This document shows positions 15,477-23,823 of a DNA stretch of 64,000 bases, in pieces. Origin of the DNA: an uncultured Myxococcales bacterium (GTDB taxonomy: Bacteria; Myxococcota_A; UBA9042); contig CAIMLR010000007.1 in NCBI GenBank assembly GCA_903842345.1, forward strand, positions 62,001-126,000, given 5' to 3'. A model generated the notes under the pieces. The model was not told where the DNA came from. It did no database searches and saw only the letters and a list, made by a program, of their open reading frames with translations. The number at the start of each line of letters is the position of its first letter. Position 1 is the first letter of the stretch. Both the position numbers and the translations under genes were made by a program.

Positions 15477-17936
15477 ATGATGATGAAGAGCAGCGGCATC
15501 GCGACCTCGCGTATCAACGTTCTGCTGCGGCTGGGCGTGGCGGCATCGCTCGCGCTCACGGCGTGCGGCGCTGAACAGGCGCAGATCGTTGCCCCCAACG
15601 GCGCAGAAGCGGCCGCGAACGGCGACTGGGATGGCGCTGTCGCCCGCTATCGGGCCGCCCTGGACGCCGCGACGAGCCCGGACGAGCGAACGGCGCTGGA
15701 CGCCAAGCTGCAAGAAGCGACGACGCGTGCGGTCGGCCTACACGTCGACGCCGGCCATCAGGCTTTTGCGGTACACGATTTGGCCGGCGCGGAAGCGCAG
15801 TATGAAAAGGCCGCGGCGTTGCGCGCCGATGATCCGCGCGTGGTTGCCGGTCATGCAGCGACTGCGGACGTGCGGGCGCGCGGGACGCAAACGGAGGCGA
15901 GCGCCCGTGCGCGCTTGGCCAAGCTGAACGATCACCCCCTCACGCTGACCGATCGCGCCGAGTGGCAGGCGCTGATCAAGGATCTGGAATGGCTCGCGCT
16001 GTGGCCGCGGGATTTTCAGGTGGGTGCAACCCTGTGGCGCGAGGCCCGCGTTCCCGTGGCGGCGTTCCTGGTCGCCGATGCGCAGGAATTGCTGGCGGCG
16101 GGCAAGCCGCAGGACGCCGAGGCCCGCGCGCAGAAGGCCCTGGCGTGGTCGCCCGGCAATCCTGACGCGTTCGCGCTGCTGGAGAAGCTGCACTCGGCCA
16201 ATGACTTTCAGCAGCAGTTAGCGAATGCCGACGCGGAGTTGCAGGCTGGTCGCCTGGAAACAGCGCTGACCGCGTATGAGGCCCTGACGCAACGGCCGAA
16301 TCCACCGGCGGAGGCCGTGACCGGCCTGCGGGAGACCAAGAAGCGGCTCGTGGCGGACCTGCTGCTGCGCGCTCGCGACCAGCGCGCGAGCAAGAATTGG
16401 CCGATGGCGATGCGCCTCGCGGGCCGGGCGCGCGCCCTGACAACGGACGACCCGTCGCTGAATGCGGAAGTCGCGCGCGTGTTTGCGGAGACCCATGAGA
16501 AGGTGCTGGGCGGCCTGCAGAAGTCGATGGAGCTGGCGCTGAAGAAGAAGCTGCCGGCCGCGGCCTTGCTGTACGCCGAGATGATCCTCGCGGTGACACC
16601 GCAGGACAAGGCGGCGCGCAAGGTCCATGCCAAGTGGGCGAGCAAGGTGGCGGCGCTGGCGGCGACGCGGCTGGAGATCGCCGCGGGTGGCGCGCCGGGC
16701 GCTCCCAAGCAGAAAAAGGCCCGCAAGCACGGCAAGAATGCGGAGCCGGCGGTGGTTGCGCCGACGATGGGCGGACTGGATGCGGCGCTGGTGGCGGGCG
16801 TGCGGCGTGGGCTGGCGGCCGCGGGCTTGGAACGCGCGGGCATCGCGGTCGTGACCGGGAAGAAAGCCAACGCGCAGGCCAAGCTGCTGTTGACGGTGAC
16901 GAGCGCCAAGCTGGAACGCACGCAGGCGCCGGAGGCGCGGAGCAAGAACTACCTGGACCACGTGGAGATTGTCGACAATCCGGCGTGGGCGGACGCGCAG
17001 GCGCGGCAGTCGTCGGCGCTGCTGGCGCTGAACGTCGCGACCCAGGAACTGCGCCCGGTCCAAGAAGGCATCAACGAGGCGGATCGCGAGTTGTACACGC
17101 TGCAGCAGCAGTTCTCCGAGATCAAGAAGAAGATCGCTGAGGAGGATGCCGCGTACTACAAGGCCCAGCCGACGCCGTGCCCGGATGGCTCACTGGAGTG
17201 CGACGGGACGCGCGGCCATACGCGTTGGCGGAGCAACGTCGAGTACTACGACAAGCAAATCCAGAAGCAGCAGGCGCACGTGGCGGAGCTGGGACCCAAG
17301 CGCGTGAAGCTGCAGGCGGCCGTCGATGAGAAGCAGGCGGCCTACGATGCCGCGCAAAAGGTGGCGCTGGACACGCCGAAGCGCGCGCCCCAGGAGATGT
17401 GGCAGCCCTACGCGTATGAAGTGCAGCACCACAGCTACACGGCGCAAGCGGCCCTGCAGGCCAAGCTGGAACTGGCGATGGCCGCGAAGGCGAAGCATCA
17501 CGGCAAGCAGAAGGCGGGGGCCGCAACGCCGCCCTTCACGGCGAACGCGCAATGGCAGCAGGGCGGCGAGGATTTTGCGACGGACGTCATCGCGATCAAG
17601 GGGCAAGTGCTGGAGCCCAACCATCCGTCGGCGCTGCCGAGCGACGCGACCGTCGTCAACCAGGTCGCCGACAAGCTGCTGGCGCCGATTGTGCCGGCGG
17701 TCGTGGCGGCAATTGGTGGGCATGGCGCGCGTTTTGTCGTGGCGGCAGCGGCGTGCAAGGACAATCTGGCCAAGGTCGATCAGCTGGCGTTGGCTTGGCT
17801 GACCGCGCCGGGCTTGCCGCAGACGATGCAGGATCAGGTGCGCGCGCAGTTGGCGGCGCTGACGGCGTGGTTGCCGCAGCCCGGACGGCTTGACGCGGGA
17901 GCGATTGCGTACGACAAACTTCCAGCCATCAAGTGA
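15477..17936 (+). CDS. Large TPR and coiled-coil lipoprotein
   Basis: 819 residues. Signal with lipobox LTAC near residue 34, so it is a lipoprotein facing the periplasm or surface. Residues 45-400 form TPR-like helix pairs ('EAAANGDWDGAVARYRAALD', 'HQAFAVHDLAGAEAQYEKAA'). A basic linker rich in Lys follows (about 410-425), then a beta/alpha part, a coiled coil (about 535-620, 'LYTLQQQFSEIKKKIAEEDA') and a C-terminal domain. The ATG triplet at 15477 allows starts at 15477, 15480 or 15483; the first is kept. No enzyme motif. TPR lipoproteins often scaffold envelope complexes; the partner is unknown. It precedes the HAD gene by 25 bases. Confidence 0.68.
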   Translation: MMMKSSGIATSRINVLLRLGVAASLALTACGAEQAQIVAPNGAEAAANGDWDGAVARYRAALDAATSPDERTALDAKLQEATTRAVGLHVDAGHQAFAVHDLAGAEAQYEKAAALRADDPRVVAGHAATADVRARGTQTEASARARLAKLNDHPLTLTDRAEWQALIKDLEWLALWPRDFQVGATLWREARVPVAAFLVADAQELLAAGKPQDAEARAQKALAWSPGNPDAFALLEKLHSANDFQQQLANADAELQAGRLETALTAYEALTQRPNPPAEAVTGLRETKKRLVADLLLRARDQRASKNWPMAMRLAGRARALTTDDPSLNAEVARVFAETHEKVLGGLQKSMELALKKKLPAAALLYAEMILAVTPQDKAARKVHAKWASKVAALAATRLEIAAGGAPGAPKQKKARKHGKNAEPAVVAPTMGGLDAALVAGVRRGLAAAGLERAGIAVVTGKKANAQAKLLLTVTSAKLERTQAPEARSKNYLDHVEIVDNPAWADAQARQSSALLALNVATQELRPVQEGINEADRELYTLQQQFSEIKKKIAEEDAAYYKAQPTPCPDGSLECDGTRGHTRWRSNVEYYDKQIQKQQAHVAELGPKRVKLQAAVDEKQAAYDAAQKVALDTPKRAPQEMWQPYAYEVQHHSYTAQAALQAKLELAMAAKAKHHGKQKAGAATPPFTANAQWQQGGEDFATDVIAIKGQVLEPNHPSALPSDATVVNQVADKLLAPIVPAVVAAIGGHGARFVVAAAACKDNLAKVDQLALAWLTAPGLPQTMQDQVRAQLAALTAWLPQPGRLDAGAIAYDKLPAIK

Positions 17937-17961
17937 TGGCCAGCGACACGGCGAGTGGTGA

Positions 17962-18639
17962 ATGCGTTTTCCAGTAGTCCTTTTTGACCTCAATGGCACC
18001 CTTGTCGACACGTTGGCCGACTTGACGGCCGCGCTGAACGAGACGCTTGGGCATTTGGGCCGACCGCTGCTGGAAGCCACGCAGGTTCGCACGTGGTCGG
18101 GCGAAGGCCTGCGCGGGCTGCTGCGCGCGGCGCTGCTGGCGACGGGACCGGCGCCGACCGATCTGGAAATCAATGACTGGCTGCACGATTTCCGCGCCCG
18201 CTACGCCGCGCATCTGGGCCAGTGCGCGCAAGTGTATCCCGGCGTGAAGGAGACGCTCCACGCGCTGATGGAAGCCGGCGTGCGGATGGCGATCGTGACC
18301 AACAAGCCGGAAGCGCCGTCGCTGGGGCTGCTCCAGCAGATGCAAATCGCCGGCTACTTTGAATATTTCATGACGTGTGACGGCGATGTTCCGCGCAAGC
18401 CCGATCCCACCGGCGCGCTGCGGTTGATGGAGCAGCTTGGCGGGACGCCCGCGCAGACCCTCATGGTCGGCAGTTCGCGCATTGACCGCGAGACCGCGCA
18501 GAACGCCGGAATCACGTGCGCGCTTGTGCAGCACGGCGATCAGGAATCTTCGCGGGTGCAGTTGCGCGGTCTGGGCGCGGATTTCGTCCTGGACGACTTC
18601 ACGGTCCTGCGGGCGCTGGTTCTCGGCAACCGCGGCTAG
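17962..18639 (+). CDS. HAD-family protein, Gph-like, degenerate active site
   Basis: 225 residues with the phosphoglycolate phosphatase layout: motif I 'FDLNGTLVDT' (residues 8-17), a helical cap, motif II 'IVTNK' (111-115), the Lys in 'RKPDPT' (146) and motif IV 'MVGSSRIDRETAQNAG' (168-183). Two acidic residues are missing compared with active HAD phosphatases: the second Asp of DxDGT is Asn11, and the Asp of the GDS loop is Ser171, while Asp9 and Asp175 remain. The mature enzyme would dephosphorylate 2-phosphoglycolate, but these changes make catalysis doubtful. Whether it is a weak phosphatase or a regulatory relic cannot be decided from the sequence. Close behind the TPR lipoprotein gene (25 bases), so probably co-transcribed. 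Confidence 0.78.
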   Translation: MRFPVVLFDLNGTLVDTLADLTAALNETLGHLGRPLLEATQVRTWSGEGLRGLLRAALLATGPAPTDLEINDWLHDFRARYAAHLGQCAQVYPGVKETLHALMEAGVRMAIVTNKPEAPSLGLLQQMQIAGYFEYFMTCDGDVPRKPDPTGALRLMEQLGGTPAQTLMVGSSRIDRETAQNAGITCALVQHGDQESSRVQLRGLGADFVLDDFTVLRALVLGNRG

Positions 18640-18648
18640 CGCCAGACG

Positions 18649-19344
18649 CTACTTACCGGCGAATTGGGAGCCGTCCCACATGTAGCTGAACGTCTGCTGC
18701 GCGCGTTTGACCATCGTCCCGATCATGGACTCCACGTCGCACGCGATGCTCGCGCCCTGTGGCTCACCCGCTGAGATCGTCACGATCGGCGCCTTGCAGA
18801 TCTCGGACTGGTTGAGCGCCGGCTGGTCGTGACTCTTGAACGTCGTCGACGTGCGCTCAAAGACCGGCCGCAAACCCGCGCCATCGCCCATGTCGGTCGC
18901 AATCGCCCAATACAGCTGCGATTCTCCGCCCTTGGCCATGGAATCCCAGCGCGCAGCATCCAGCCGCAACAGCCACGCGTTGCGGCGTCCGAGGGAAATG
19001 CGCTCGAGGTGCGTCGTCTTGCCCTGGTCGGCCCGCGGACAGACGGCAAATTTCAGCGACAGCTCAATCTTCGCCGGCGACGACGGCCGCCCCGCGAGCG
19101 TCAGCAAGTAGCAGATCGGATTGCCGCCATCGGCGCCATCGTCCACGCGCACAAGCGCCGCGCCGCCCGCTTCCTCCGCCATGGGCGCCGCCGCCGCGAG
19201 CACCCGCACGTCCTTGGGATGCGCCTTCAGGAACTCCGCCGCCAGCTTGGTCAGCGCCGGACTCGCCTTGGCTGAAGGCGCCGCGCCCTTCGCCATCGCC
19301 GGAATCGCCACAAGCATCATCGCCATCGTCAACAGGAACCGCAT
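18649..19344 (-). CDS. Secreted protein, unknown function
   Basis: 231 residues with a signal peptide of about 18 residues (ending PAMA-KG). The mature part has four Cys spread over 90-210 (in 'GNPICYLL', 'LKFAVCPRAD', 'SEICKAPI', 'ASIACDVESM'), suggesting two disulfides in the periplasm. Strand-rich stretches such as 'PAKIELSLKFAVC' and 'GESQLYWAIATDM' suggest a beta fold. No family recognised. The start at 19344 has a GAGG site and lies 15 bases downstream of the PhoH gene's stop, so both are probably on one transcript. The C-terminus converges with the HAD gene. Confidence 0.6.
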   Translation of the reverse strand: MRFLLTMAMMLVAIPAMAKGAAPSAKASPALTKLAAEFLKAHPKDVRVLAAAAPMAEEAGGAALVRVDDGADGGNPICYLLTLAGRPSSPAKIELSLKFAVCPRADQGKTTHLERISLGRRNAWLLRLDAARWDSMAKGGESQLYWAIATDMGDGAGLRPVFERTSTTFKSHDQPALNQSEICKAPIVTISAGEPQGASIACDVESMIGTMVKRAQQTFSYMWDGSQFAGK

Positions 19345-19359
19345 GATATCCGCCTCGTC

Positions 19360-20670
19360 TTACAAAATGTTGGCCGCCAACTCTGCCAGCGGCGACCGCT
19401 CACCCTTCGCCAGCGTCACGTGCGCAGCGAGGGGCTCGTGTTTGAACTTCTCGACAAGATAGGTCAAGCCATTGTTGACGCTATCCAGGTACGCGTGGTC
19501 GATCTGATACGGATCGCCAGTGAAGATGATCTTGGTGCCGTGGCCCACGCGCGTCAGCACCGTCTTCACTTCATGGGGCGTCAGGTTCTGCGCCTCGTCG
19601 ACGATCATGAACACGGACGGCAGCGAACGGCCGCGGATGTAGGTCAACGGCTCCACTTCCAGCGTGCCTGAACTCAGCAGCTCTGCGTACGTGTGCAGTT
19701 TTGAGCCCTTGCCAAGATTGAGGTTGGTCAGCAGGTCGATGTTGTCGTGAATCGGCTGCATCCACGGCCCCAGCTTCTCGCCGACGGTGCCCGGCAGAAA
19801 ACCGAGGTCGCGACCCATCGGGAAAATCGGCCGGGACACCAGCAGCTTGCGGTACTGCCCGCCGTCCAGGACCGCCTGCAAGCCGGCGGCAATCGCCAGC
19901 AGCGTCTTGCCTGTGCCCGCCTTGCCCACCAGCGTGCAGAGCTGAATGTCATCGCGCAGCAGCATGTCCAGGGCAAACACCTGCTCGCGGTTGCGCGCGC
20001 CCACGCCCCACACGTTGCCGCGCTGCCGCTGCACGTTCTCAATCCGGTCGCCCACGACGCGTCCCAGCGCGGTGCGCGACGGCATGAAGCGATTGCGCAA
20101 AGTCACGTACTGATTGGGAAAAAGCTGCACACCCAGGTCCGCCCACGGCACGCCGCCTTCCGCGTAAACGGCTTCGATAGCCTCCGGGTCCACGTCCAAC
20201 TCCACCGTCCCGGAGAACAGCTCGGCCAGATCCACGCCTTCCCGGTCGTAATCCTCCGCGTGGATGTTCAGCGCGTCGGCGCGAATGCGCAGGTTGGTGT
20301 CCTTGGTCACAAAAACCACCGGCACGTCCGGCTCCGTCTCCAGCAGGTACACCGCGGCGGCGAGAATCGAGTCGTCCATCGGCCGCGACACCGAGAATTC
20401 CGGCGGCAGCTTGGACTTGCCCAGCACCACGCGGATCATGCCCCTTCCGGGCAGCGGCACGCCCTCGCGCAGGTTGCCCTTCTCGCGGTACGTGTCGATC
20501 TCCCGCGCGATGCGGCGGGCGTTGCGGCCCAATTCGCTCTGGTCCTTCTTGAACATGTCCAATTCTTCGATGACGGAGATCGGAATGTTCACGAAGTTGT
20601 CGGCAAAAGCGCGGAGGCAATTGCTGTCATGGAGGAGGACGTTGGTGTCGAGGACGAAGTTTTTGCGCAT
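19360..20670 (-). CDS. PIN-PhoH ATPase (PhoH2-type)
   Basis: 436 residues, a fusion of an N-terminal PIN nuclease domain ('FVLDTNVLLHD' with the metal-binding Asp, 'IPISVIEELD', 'VFVTKDTNLRIRA') and a C-terminal PhoH P-loop ATPase (Walker A 'GKAGTGKTLLA', 'MGRDLGFLPGTVGEKLGPWM', Walker B 'FMIVDEAQNLTPHEVK', 'IIFTGDPYQID'). PhoH2 proteins are RNA helicase/RNase enzymes that unwind and cut RNA with ATP. The ATG at 20670 has a GGAGAA ribosome binding site; a longer frame from 20709 adds an unconserved basic tail. No toxin-antitoxin partner gene was seen. First gene of a two-gene unit with the secreted protein downstream. Confidence 0.9.
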   Translation of the reverse strand: MRKNFVLDTNVLLHDSNCLRAFADNFVNIPISVIEELDMFKKDQSELGRNARRIAREIDTYREKGNLREGVPLPGRGMIRVVLGKSKLPPEFSVSRPMDDSILAAAVYLLETEPDVPVVFVTKDTNLRIRADALNIHAEDYDREGVDLAELFSGTVELDVDPEAIEAVYAEGGVPWADLGVQLFPNQYVTLRNRFMPSRTALGRVVGDRIENVQRQRGNVWGVGARNREQVFALDMLLRDDIQLCTLVGKAGTGKTLLAIAAGLQAVLDGGQYRKLLVSRPIFPMGRDLGFLPGTVGEKLGPWMQPIHDNIDLLTNLNLGKGSKLHTYAELLSSGTLEVEPLTYIRGRSLPSVFMIVDEAQNLTPHEVKTVLTRVGHGTKIIFTGDPYQIDHAYLDSVNNGLTYLVEKFKHEPLAAHVTLAKGERSPLAELAANIL

Positions 20671-20829
20671 GGTTCTCCGGGTGAAGAAGAGGCTAAAGCA
20701 CACTCGCATACGGGGATCGGTGCGTCAATGCGCCATCCCGGGAATCCGCGGCCGCGTGCGCTTGACCCCAATCGCCAGCACGCGCAACCTCTGCGCCGCG
20801 CCCGGAAAGTGGCGCACGAGAGGTTGACC

Positions 20830-21879
20830 ATGGCGGAGTTGCTGATTTACGGCTCGTACGGCTACACGGGCGAGTTGATGGTCGCGCAGGCGCTGGCGCG
20901 TGGTCTGCAGCCGATTCTGGCTGGCCGCAATGCGGACGCGCTGCGCACGCAGGCGGAGGCGCTGGGGTTGCGGTGGCGTGTGGCCGACCTGACGGCTGGA
21001 TCGCTCGACGCGGCGCTGCTGGACGTCGGCGTGGTGCTGCATTGCGCCGGGCCGTTCGCGCGGACGGCCAAGGCCATGATGGAGGCGTGCATCCGCAATC
21101 GGACGCACTATCTCGACATCACGGGCGAAATTGCCGTCTTTGAGATGGCGGCGCGCTTGGACAAAAAGGCCGCCGCGGCGGGCATCACCCTCATGCCCGG
21201 CGTGGGCTTTGACGTCGTGCCGAGCGATTGTCTGGCCGCGCACCTGAAGAGCCGCCTGCCGTCGGCCAATCACCTGACGCTGGGTTTCCAGTCCAACGGG
21301 CGGACTTCCCACGGCACGGCGACGACGATGGTCGAGAACATCGACGCGGGCGGCGCGGTCCGGCGCGATGGCAAAATCGTCCAAGTGCCGCCGGCATACC
21401 TGTCGCGGCGCATCGATTTTGGCTTGGGTACGACGGGCGCGGTGACGATTCCGTGGGGCGACGTCTCGACGGCGTTCTACACGACGGAAATTCCCAACAT
21501 TGAAGTGTTCATCGCGCTGCCGGCTGGCGCACGCATCGGACTCCGGCTGAGCCGCTACTTGAAGCCGATCCTCGCGAGCGCCTTCGTCAAGAAGCGCCTC
21601 CAGGCCAAGATTGACGCGGGACCGCGCGGTCCAACGCCGGCGCAGCGATCCCGGAGTCGCAGCTACCTGTGGGGCGAGGTCACGGACGCCGCGGGCAACA
21701 AGCGCGTTTCGCGGCTGCAGACGCCCGACGGCTACACGCTGACGGCGCTTTCCGGCGTGGCGATTGCCGAAGCCGCGCTGGCGGGCAAGCTGCCCAAGGG
21801 CTTTCAGACGCCGGCGCGGGCGCTGGGCGCGGATTTTGTGCTGTCGCTGCCGGATGTGGAGCGCAAGGACGAGGCCTAG
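20830..21879 (+). CDS. Saccharopine dehydrogenase-like / trans-acting enoyl reductase
   Basis: 349 residues. The N-terminus is a Rossmann fold: 'LLIYGSYGYTGELMVAQALA' holds the GxxGxxG dinucleotide loop, followed by 'LAGRNADALRT', 'VVLHCAGPFA' and 'HYLDITGE', the classical order of the saccharopine dehydrogenase NADP-binding domain. The family also contains the mycobacterial trans-acting enoyl reductase of polyketide and phthiocerol synthesis, which this length and sequence resemble. It therefore may reduce a lipid or ketone substrate rather than act in lysine metabolism. The ATG at 20830 has an AGAGG site. Divergent from PhoH, convergent with the Cys-rich lipoprotein behind a small hairpin. 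Confidence 0.82.
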   Translation: MAELLIYGSYGYTGELMVAQALARGLQPILAGRNADALRTQAEALGLRWRVADLTAGSLDAALLDVGVVLHCAGPFARTAKAMMEACIRNRTHYLDITGEIAVFEMAARLDKKAAAAGITLMPGVGFDVVPSDCLAAHLKSRLPSANHLTLGFQSNGRTSHGTATTMVENIDAGGAVRRDGKIVQVPPAYLSRRIDFGLGTTGAVTIPWGDVSTAFYTTEIPNIEVFIALPAGARIGLRLSRYLKPILASAFVKKRLQAKIDAGPRGPTPAQRSRSRSYLWGEVTDAAGNKRVSRLQTPDGYTLTALSGVAIAEAALAGKLPKGFQTPARALGADFVLSLPDVERKDEA

Positions 21880-21890
21880 CCGCACGCCGC

Positions 21891-21906
21891 GGCGCTCACG
21901 AGCGCC
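21891..21906. terminator. Hairpin between convergent genes
   Basis: GGCGCT (21891-21896) pairs with AGCGCC (21901-21906) around CACG, in the 27-base gap between two converging genes and touching the stop codon of the minus-strand gene. It may terminate the plus-strand transcript; there is no clear T-run. Confidence 0.35.
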
Positions 21907-23823
21907 CTACTGGCAGAGCTTCATGCTGCAGAGCAGGAGCGCCTTGGCCGCGGCTGTCGCAGCCGGGTCAGCGGCACACGCGGCCTCACACGCGGGATCC
22001 GCGGCGCACGCGCCCAGGCAAGTGCGTTGCGCCGGGCAGCCGTTGGTAATCTCACACGTCAAGGACGCCTGCAGGCAGAGCGCCGATTCGCATCCCGGTG
22101 CGCACGTCGCGTACTCGGGTGTCGCGGGCACGCATGCCTTGCCCGCCCAGCCGTTGCCGAGGCATTGCGCCGACCGGCACCACTGCACGTTCAACCACAA
22201 CTGCAAGCTCGTCGGGAAGCCGGGCAAGCCCGTGGGCAGCAGGCACGCCGCCTGACACGTCGCGTCCGTGCAGGCATTGGTGCACGTGAGCATCGTTCCG
22301 CAGCCGTCGTCGCCATCCACGCACGCGGTCATCGCGTCGCCGCAGACCTTGGTGGTGCAGGTGCCGATGCACGCGCTGTCCGTGACGTTGCACTGCCCGC
22401 CGCTGACTGGACAGTCCGCTGGGCACGTGCCGCTGGTTTCCGTCGCGCCGCAAATCGTATCGCCGCACGGGCTGCTCGGCTGGCAAATGCCGCCGGTGCA
22501 GCTCTTGCCGGTGCCGCAACCGACGCCGTTGCCCTTGATGGTCCAACTCGGTCCGGCCAGCGCGTCGCAGGCGTCCACGGTGCAGTCGTTGCCATCGTCG
22601 GTCGACACGTCCAGCGAGCCGCCGCACACGCCGCCTGAACACGCTTCCGAGTACGTGCACGCGTTCCCGTCGTTGCACTTGCCCGCGTTGTTCGTGTGCA
22701 GGCAGCCCTTTTTCGGATCGCACGCGTCGTCGGTGCACACGTTGCCGTCGTCACACGCCGTGGCGGGCGGCGTGCAGGTGCCGGCGTTGCACGTTCCGTT
22801 CGGCGCGCAGATGTCGCCGAGCTTGCACGTCGTCGCGGCGTTGGGCGTGTGCGTGCAGCCCGTCCCTGGTACGCAGGCATCGTCGGTGCATTCACTCTTG
22901 TCGTCGCAGACTTTGGGCTTGCCCGCGCATGCGCCGTTGGCTGGATCAATCGCGTTGCAGGCATCCTTCTCCGTGCACGGATCGCCGTCGTCGCACGCCG
23001 CGCCGTCGTAGGCCGCAGTTTGGCAGCCGCCGAGAAAATCGATGCACTTGCTGATGTTGCACGCGTTGCTGTCCGGCGGGCAGGTGACGGGCGTGCCCGT
23101 GCAGACGCCGCTGATGCATTTGTCGCCCGTCGTGCAGTGCGCGTCGCCGTCATCGCACACGGAATTTTCGACCTTGTTGGTCCAAGTGCAGCCCTTGCCG
23201 CTGGCGTCGCACGAGTCCGTTGTGCAGTCGTTCTTGTCATTGCAGACGACGGCGGTGCCTTTGCACGTCGTGTCGACGCAGACATCGCCGACGGTGCACG
23301 CGTTCGCGTCGTCGCAGCCGCACGGCTGGTCCTTTTTGGGGCCGCACGTCTTGGGCACCGGCACTGCTGCGGTCGAGCAGCCGATCGCCGGGTCACAGCT
23401 GTCCACCGTGCAGGGGTTGCCATCGTCGCAGCTCGCCGGCGTCTTGACGCACGCGCCCGCCTTGCAGAGCGCGCTCGCCGCGCACTTGTCGTCAACACCC
23501 ACGCACGGCGAATCGTCCGCCGCCGCCGTGGCCTTGCAAAAGCCGCTCACCGAATCGCACGTCGCCGTGTGGCACGCGTCGTTGTAGCCCGTGCAGTCCG
23601 CGTCGACTTTGCACCCCAACACCGGCACGTCGACCGCGGGCGTATCGCCGCCCGTGTCCTTGCCGTCCGCTTTGCCGTCGTCAGTCGCATCACCGGCCGC
23701 GCCGTCGTCCATCGCGGCATCGTCCACCGCGTCGTCGCCGACCGCAGCCGTCACGTCGCGCCGCGTCGGCAGGCAACCTGTCGCCAGCCCCATCAGCACC
23801 AGCCATGGCAAGATGTGCTTCAT
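21907..23823 (-). CDS. Cysteine-rich repeat lipoprotein (CDDGNxCT type)
   Basis: 638 residues. The start at 23823 gives a lipobox (GLATGC, Cys17). An Asp/Gly/Ala-rich linker follows (about 22-55), then about twelve repeats of the type CDDGNxCTxDxCDxxxGC (about 55-435), then a CGxTxCGxxE...CPxDC repeat, and a C-terminal part with Cys pairs ('CPAQRTCLGACAADPACEA'). Nearly all cysteines are spaced for disulfides, so it is a surface-exposed lipoprotein with a likely structural or adhesive role. The start overlaps the stop of the upstream paralogue (ATGA), and both share the 'DVPVLG' start of the first repeat, so the pair arose by tandem duplication. No catalytic motif. Confidence 0.75.
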   Translation of the reverse strand: MKHILPWLVLMGLATGCLPTRRDVTAAVGDDAVDDAAMDDGAAGDATDDGKADGKDTGGDTPAVDVPVLGCKVDADCTGYNDACHTATCDSVSGFCKATAAADDSPCVGVDDKCAASALCKAGACVKTPASCDDGNPCTVDSCDPAIGCSTAAVPVPKTCGPKKDQPCGCDDANACTVGDVCVDTTCKGTAVVCNDKNDCTTDSCDASGKGCTWTNKVENSVCDDGDAHCTTGDKCISGVCTGTPVTCPPDSNACNISKCIDFLGGCQTAAYDGAACDDGDPCTEKDACNAIDPANGACAGKPKVCDDKSECTDDACVPGTGCTHTPNAATTCKLGDICAPNGTCNAGTCTPPATACDDGNVCTDDACDPKKGCLHTNNAGKCNDGNACTYSEACSGGVCGGSLDVSTDDGNDCTVDACDALAGPSWTIKGNGVGCGTGKSCTGGICQPSSPCGDTICGATETSGTCPADCPVSGGQCNVTDSACIGTCTTKVCGDAMTACVDGDDGCGTMLTCTNACTDATCQAACLLPTGLPGFPTSLQLWLNVQWCRSAQCLGNGWAGKACVPATPEYATCAPGCESALCLQASLTCEITNGCPAQRTCLGACAADPACEAACAADPAATAAAKALLLCSMKLCQ

